A DNA stretch of 64,000 nucleotides from the NCBI RefSeq assembly GCF_016185115.1, contig NZ_JACPOF010000024.1, forward strand, positions 1 through 64,000. Direction: 5' to 3'. Position 1 is the first letter of the stretch. Every line of letters begins with the position of its first letter. This DNA is from Polaromonas sp. (GTDB lineage Bacteria; Pseudomonadota; Gammaproteobacteria; Burkholderiales; Burkholderiaceae_C). Both the position numbers and the translations under genes were made by a program. The notes beneath the pieces are model-generated. The model did not search any database and had not been told where the DNA came from. It worked only from the letters and a program-made list of their open reading frames with translations. Below are positions 60,302 to 64,000 of the stretch, piece after piece.

Positions 60302-61186
60302 ATGGAAATTTTCGGCATTCCCCTGCAAGCGTTTATGGGCCAGCTCATGCTGGGCCTGGTCAATGGCGCGTTCTACGCGATGCTGAGCCTGGGCCTGGCG
60401 GTCATCTTCGGCCTGCTGGGCATCGTGAACTTCGCCCATGGCGCGCTCTACATGCTGGGCGCGTTTGCGGCCTGGATCATGCTCGACCAGTTCGCCATCA
60501 ATTACTGGCTGGCGCTGGTGCTGGCGCCTCTGGCTGTCGGCATTCTCGGCGTCATCATTGAACGGCTTTTCCTCAAGCACCTGTACAAGCTCGACCCGCT
60601 GTACGGCCTGCTGCTGACGTTCGGCCTGGCGCTGATCATCGAAGGCGTCTTCCGCGAAATATACGGTGCGTCCGGCCAGAACTACAACGTACCCGAACTG
60701 CTCTCGGGCGCCACCAACCTCGGCTTCATGGTGCTGCCCAACTACCGCGCATGGGTGGTTGTCGCCTCGCTGGTCGTTTGCCTGGGCACCTGGTACCTCA
60801 TCGAGCGCACACGGCTGGGCGCCTACCTGCGCGCCGGCACGGAGAACGCGCCACTGGTACAGGCTTTTGGCGTCAACGTGCCGCTGATGGTCATGCTGAC
60901 ATACGGCGCAGGTGCGGCACTGGCAGGTCTTGCAGGTGTGCTGGCAGCGCCCGTGATCCAGGTCAGCCCGCTCATGGGTTCCAACCTCATCATCGTGGTC
61001 TTTGCCGTCGTGGTGATCGGCGGCATGGGCTCCATCCTCGGCTCTGTCATCACCGGACTGGTGCTGGGCATCATTGAGGGTCTGACACGGGTGTTTTACC
61101 CTGAAGCCTCCAACATTGTTGTCTTCGTCATCATGGTCATCGTATTGATGGTTAAGCCCGCCGGCCTTTTCGGAAAAGAAGCATGA
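60302..61186 (+). CDS. livH: Liv-type ABC transporter permease, LivH type
   Basis: A 294-residue permease with eight or so helices. FMGQLMLGLVNGAFYAMLSL, FGLLGIVNFAHGALYMLGAF (conserved GIVNFAHG), then YGLLLTFGLALIIEGVFREI, and the cytoplasmic coupling loop around GTENAPLVQAFGVNV. ATG 60302 begins MEIFGIPLQAF; an upstream frame to 60191 consists of repeat sequence and is excluded. Weak ribosome site (CAGGTTCCC). Confidence 0.94.
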   Translation: MEIFGIPLQAFMGQLMLGLVNGAFYAMLSLGLAVIFGLLGIVNFAHGALYMLGAFAAWIMLDQFAINYWLALVLAPLAVGILGVIIERLFLKHLYKLDPLYGLLLTFGLALIIEGVFREIYGASGQNYNVPELLSGATNLGFMVLPNYRAWVVVASLVVCLGTWYLIERTRLGAYLRAGTENAPLVQAFGVNVPLMVMLTYGAGAALAGLAGVLAAPVIQVSPLMGSNLIIVVFAVVVIGGMGSILGSVITGLVLGIIEGLTRVFYPEASNIVVFVIMVIVLMVKPAGLFGKEA

Positions 61187-61280
61187 GCCCCCACACTCCC
61201 CACTTCGTGTGGTTCGCTGCCCCCCGAGGGGGCGCTGCGCCTGCGGCCCGGCAAAGCCGGTTCCGCGGCCCCGGCTTGCG
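61187..61280. repeat. Dispersed GC-rich intergenic repeat, family 1, copy e
   Basis: CACTTCGTGTGGTTCGCTGC, CCCCCGAGGGGGCGCTGCGC, CTGCGGCCCGGCAAAGCCGG and TTCCGCGGCCCC: the fullest copy, with the CACTTCGTG stem, the CCCCC/GGGGG hairpin and the CCGGC/GCCGG hairpin. It occupies the livH-livM spacer. Confidence 0.8.
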
Positions 61281-61310
61281 AAAATCCCGTTGCTTTCCAG
61301 GTTCGTCAAA

Positions 61311-62270
61311 ATGAATAACTACAACAAAGTTACGCGCATCACTTACCTGGTGCTGCTGGTCTTCGCCCTCGCCGCACCCTTCCTCGGCCTGTACCCGGTG
61401 TTCGTGATGAAGCTGTTGTGCTTCGCCCTCTTTGCCTGCGCCTTCAATCTGCTGCTGGGCTTTACCGGCCTGCTGTCATTCGGCCATGCCGCGTTCTTCG
61501 GCTCGGCGGCGTATGTGACCGGCTGGTTCATCAAGTCCATGAACTGGACGCCCGAGCTGGGACTGATTGCGGGTGCGATTGCAGCGGGCCTGATCGGCCT
61601 GCTGGTCGGCCTGGTCGCCATTCGCCGCCAGGGCATTTATTTCGCGATGATCACTTTGGCGATTGCGCAAATGGTGTATTTCGTCTGCCTGCAGGCGAGT
61701 TTTACCGGGGGTGAAGACGGCCTTCAGGGCGTGCCGCGCGGCAAGCTCTTCGGCATCTTCTCGCTCGAATCAGACATCTCCCTGTACTACGTGGTGGTGG
61801 CGGTGTTTGTCGCCAGCTTTCTGTTCATTTCTCGCATCGTGCATTCGCCGTTCGGCCAGGTGCTCAAGATGATTCGTGAGAACGAGCCACGCGCCATCTC
61901 GCTGGGTTACAACGTAGACCGCTACAAGCTGCTGGCCTTTGTGCTGTCTGCTGCCTTGACCGGGCTGGCCGGCTCACTCAAGACGCTGGTCATGGGTTTT
62001 GCCACGCTGTCGGACGTGCACTGGTCCATGTCGGGCGAAGTCATCCTGATGACGCTGCTGGGTGGCGTTGGCACCTTCTTCGGCCCGGTCATGGGCTCGG
62101 GCATCGTGATTGCCCTGCAGAACCTGCTGGCCGACAAGGTGGGCTCATGGGTCACCGTCATCATCGGCGTGATCTTTGTGCTGTGCGTGCTGGCCTTCCG
62201 CAAGGGTGTGGTGGGTGAACTGCTGGCCTACCGCGAGCGCAGGCGCAATGCCGAAAGCCGTGCTGCCTGA
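61311..62270 (+). CDS. livM: Liv-type ABC transporter permease, LivM type
   Basis: A 319-residue permease. LLGFTGLLSFGHAAFFGSAA (LivM signature GLLSFGHA), IRRQGIYFAMITLAIAQMVY, ENEPRAISLGYNVDRYKLLA (coupling loop) and GGVGTFFGPVMGSGIVIAL are typical; about nine helices. ATG 61311 begins MNNYNK; the upstream frame from 61209 is repeat-derived (PPRGRCACGPAKPV) and is not protein. Last gene of the operon; a terminator follows. Confidence 0.94.
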   Translation: MNNYNKVTRITYLVLLVFALAAPFLGLYPVFVMKLLCFALFACAFNLLLGFTGLLSFGHAAFFGSAAYVTGWFIKSMNWTPELGLIAGAIAAGLIGLLVGLVAIRRQGIYFAMITLAIAQMVYFVCLQASFTGGEDGLQGVPRGKLFGIFSLESDISLYYVVVAVFVASFLFISRIVHSPFGQVLKMIRENEPRAISLGYNVDRYKLLAFVLSAALTGLAGSLKTLVMGFATLSDVHWSMSGEVILMTLLGGVGTFFGPVMGSGIVIALQNLLADKVGSWVTVIIGVIFVLCVLAFRKGVVGELLAYRERRRNAESRAA

Positions 62271-62290
62271 CCAGAAGGTCAAGCGAAAAA

Positions 62291-62320
62291 AAAAGCGCCT
62301 TGAAGGCGCTTTTTGTTTTT
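62291..62320. terminator. Bidirectional terminator between livM and the transglutaminase gene
   Basis: AAAAGCGCCTT, loop GA, AAGGCGCTTTT followed by GTTTTT on the plus strand, with an A-run on the left giving a T-run for the minus strand. It serves the two convergent genes. Confidence 0.92.
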
Positions 62321-63187
62321 CTAGAACCCGTCTGTCGACAAGGCATAAGGAACATGCTGCGGCACGACAAGTTGCCCCTCGCTGTTGGCCACTGCCTGTA
62401 TGTTGACGATGGGTTGCGAAGCCATCACGTTGCCGTAAATTGTGGCAAAGGCAATATCAGCCGCATCGCGCCCGGTGGCGAAACGTACAAAGCCCATGGG
62501 AATCGCTGTGCCCGACGGGTCGAAGATGTACCAGCGGTCACCGAGGAACACCTCCACATAGGCATGAAAATCTGGCGGGCCGAGTATCGGGTCCGCACCG
62601 TAATCCATGCCGCTGGCCATGCGTGCCGGCAGGTTGGCGGCACGGCACAGGGCAATCATCAGATGCGCAAAGTCACGGCACACACCCACACGTTCAATCA
62701 GCGTGTCCAGTGCAGAGGTGTTGCTGTTGCTGGTGTTGCCCTGGAAGCTCACGTGGCGCTGCACCCATTCACAAATCGCGGTCGCACGGCTGTAACCCAG
62801 GGGCAGGTGGCCGAACTCCTGGTTTGCCAGGGTCAGCAGGCGGTCTGACTGGCAGTAACGGCTGGGGTAAAGATAGGTCAGCACCTCACCCGGCAAGGCC
62901 TGCGAACTCAACTCGGGCAACTGGCCGGGCTGGGCTTCGTAGTGCACCAGCTCGACCGTGGCCTCGTAGCGCAGGACGAACTGGCCAGGGTTGGCCCGCA
63001 GCCTCAGGAAGCGGCTTTGGGTTGCCGGGTCTGTGTAGACGGTAAAGGGGACGTTCTGGCTGAAGCCCAGCGTTTCGCCGAGCACGATCTGCCTCGGCGT
63101 ATAGGCCGCCTGGATATTGAAGATGAAATCGCAGGGCGCACCTGAAACCTCGTAAGCAAGTTCTGTTGAAAATTCAAGCCTGACCAT
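62321..63187 (-). CDS. Transglutaminase-like domain protein
   Basis: A 288-residue protein: an N-terminal beta domain (1-130; MVRLEFSTELAYEVSGAPCD) and a papain-fold core with the triad Cys in RVGVCRDFAHLMIALCRAAN, His in PDFHAYVEVFLGDRW and Asp in YIFDPSGTAIP. No signal peptide is seen. Family members include predicted cysteine proteases as well as peptide cross-linkers. ATG 63187 was chosen over a frame opening at 63244; AAGG is just upstream. Role unknown. Confidence 0.9.
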   Translation of the reverse strand: MVRLEFSTELAYEVSGAPCDFIFNIQAAYTPRQIVLGETLGFSQNVPFTVYTDPATQSRFLRLRANPGQFVLRYEATVELVHYEAQPGQLPELSSQALPGEVLTYLYPSRYCQSDRLLTLANQEFGHLPLGYSRATAICEWVQRHVSFQGNTSNSNTSALDTLIERVGVCRDFAHLMIALCRAANLPARMASGMDYGADPILGPPDFHAYVEVFLGDRWYIFDPSGTAIPMGFVRFATGRDAADIAFATIYGNVMASQPIVNIQAVANSEGQLVVPQHVPYALSTDGF

Positions 63188-63446
63188 GGGTGCCTTGTGT
63201 GCGTTGGGATGACGTGCAAAAGCCGATGCACAAACTTTTCCCATTGGGCCACCAAACGCAGGTACGAATTGCAGCTGGCGACGTTCGCCGAACGGCCCTG
63301 CGTCGGTGTGCCGACAGCAGGTCGGCGGGCTTGCCTACATTGCCGGAGGCAGGTCGCAAACCTCCGGGCTTCAGGCGCGGCGAACACACGAATTCCCATG
63401 GCGGCCCGCCTGAGCTTTAACGGCTGAACTGCTGTTCGGCTGCGAT
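63188..63446. other. Non-coding spacer with several short hairpins
   Basis: No convincing gene. Small stems include GTTCGCCGAAC, GTCGG/CCGAC (TGTG loop) and GGAGG/CCTCC around GCAGGTCGCAAA, close together between about 63285 and 63385. It may be a further dispersed repeat, but no second copy is in the window. It separates two minus-strand genes. Confidence 0.4.
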
Positions 63447-63992
63447 TTACGCAGCTTTCCAGAAGATGTAGTCGGCCTGGTACTTCACGATTTCCCTGGT
63501 GCCCTTGTTGGCCGGGCTGCACACAGTGGCAGGTGCCACGCCACCCTTGAGCGCCACGCGCTGGATGTGGGTCACGCCGGTCATGGCGCCGCTGCCCATG
63601 GCGGGGTTGGCCCTGACCAGCTGGTAAGGCAGGTTGCCTGCGCCAGAAGGTGCAACGGCGAGCTGGGTGGCTGTCAGTTTGGAGCCGTCCAGGGATTCCC
63701 AGGTGGCGGGTGGGCCGTAGTACTTGCCGACCTGCCTGCCGCTGCGGTCATTAAGGACGGCGTTCGGGCCGACAAACACCCACTCGGTCTGGCCGGGGGC
63801 ATTGGCCTTGTCGCGGCATTCGTAGGTGATGTCGCCCACGCCCACGGTTTCCATCGCGATGCGGTTGCCGGCCGGCACCTTGATGGGGTCAGGCAGGCCG
63901 TCCTGCGAGAACATGGGTTGCATGCCTGCGCAAGCGGTGAGCAGGGCGGCGGCAGAAGCTGCAGCAAGAATCGAAAGGCGTTTGATTGACAT
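63447..63992 (-). CDS. DUF3455 family lipoprotein
   Basis: A 181-residue secreted protein. The N-terminus LSILAAASAAALLTACAGMQ has a lipobox (LTAC), so it is probably lipid-anchored. DPIKVPAGNRIAMETVGVGD, ITYECRDKANAPGQTEWVFV and YYGPPATWESLDGSKLTATQ are typical DUF3455 blocks, and the C-terminus is VKYQADYIFWKA. Two Cys (ECR and VCSP) may form a disulfide. ATG 63992 is preceded by GGATTTCC. Function of the family is not known to me. Confidence 0.88.
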   Translation of the reverse strand: MSIKRLSILAAASAAALLTACAGMQPMFSQDGLPDPIKVPAGNRIAMETVGVGDITYECRDKANAPGQTEWVFVGPNAVLNDRSGRQVGKYYGPPATWESLDGSKLTATQLAVAPSGAGNLPYQLVRANPAMGSGAMTGVTHIQRVALKGGVAPATVCSPANKGTREIVKYQADYIFWKAA

Positions 63993-64000
63993 GGAAATCC

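Noticed and set aside
60050..61309. 419-codon minus-strand frame opposite livH
   Set aside because: His/Gln/Asp-rich shadow of a membrane protein gene; covers repeat sequence as well.
61209..61310. N-terminal extension of livM
   Set aside because: Encoded by the GC-rich dispersed repeat (copy e); the first helix follows ATG 61311 directly.
63004..63522. Minus-strand frame across the spacer and both flanking genes near 63.2 kb
   Set aside because: It overlaps two supported genes in another frame and has no domain; the spacer is better seen as structured non-coding DNA.
1..64000. CRISPR arrays, tRNA or rRNA genes, prophage or plasmid replication genes
   Set aside because: None was seen on reading; repeats found are dispersed or inverted rather than regularly spaced, but a covariance-model scan was not possible here.

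Overview
The window looks like chromosomal DNA of a betaproteobacterium of the Comamonadaceae (Polaromonas/Rhodoferax-like). This is inferred from the GC-rich codon use, several solitary Bug-type binding proteins, CaiB-type CoA-transferases, PHA granule proteins, TRAP and Liv transporters, and short intergenic repeats of a kind I associate with this family. No rRNA, tRNA, CRISPR array or prophage was seen.

Layout. 1-4.2 kb: the tail of an IS3-family element, an initiating sugar-phosphate transferase and the rfbBDAC operon for dTDP-L-rhamnose, the edge of a surface polysaccharide locus. 4.3-10.4 kb: a two-domain alcohol-forming fatty acyl-CoA reductase divergent from a phasin, then a patatin-like lipase, a TetR regulator and a TPR protein. 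10.4-14.5 kb: a translationally coupled operon (UbiA-type prenyltransferase, flippase-like membrane protein, GT39 glycosyltransferase, HAD phosphatase) that reads like a polyprenyl-phosphate-pentose glycosylation cassette. 14.6-23 kb: a solitary ABC binding protein, a molybdopterin oxidoreductase, a lipoprotein aminopeptidase, a PHA-system protein, and a LysR/CoA-transferase/HMG-CoA-lyase-like group. 23.2-25.2 kb: acyl-CoA-binding protein divergent from a wax ester synthase/DGAT. With the reductase at 4.4-6.4 kb this gives the steps needed to make wax esters.

25.3-31.2 kb is the most striking region. After coaX come a LuxR-type regulator, a six-TM histidine kinase, an LqsR-like response regulator and a convergent CqsA/LqsA-like PLP synthase: a complete alpha-hydroxyketone quorum-sensing module of the Legionella Lqs / Janthinobacterium Jqs type. 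31.3-40.8 kb: PPK2, a TRAP transporter whose large permease carries a Pro/Ala-rich insertion, a fused isobutyryl-CoA mutase (icmF) behind a 22-bp palindrome, an orphan HlyC-like acyltransferase lacking the usual catalytic His, and an RNase HI.

41-51.4 kb: an eight-gene catabolic operon (CoA ligase, enoyl-CoA hydratase, DUF35 protein, thiolase-fold protein lacking the nucleophilic Cys, Bug protein, CoA-transferase, acyl-CoA dehydrogenase, MaoC hydratase) divergent from two tandem IclR regulators. 51.4-64 kb: a transporter remnant, a 53-residue gene, a Bug protein, a LysR regulator divergent from glutaryl-CoA dehydrogenase, a methyltransferase, a complete Liv-type ABC transporter, a transglutaminase-like protein and a DUF3455 lipoprotein.

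A roughly 270-bp element with about 31-bp terminal inverted repeats and three internal hairpins occurs twice (15865-16134 and 54034-54304), inverted and each time between divergent genes. It adds spurious N-terminal extensions to neighbouring reading frames. At least two other short dispersed repeat families are present.
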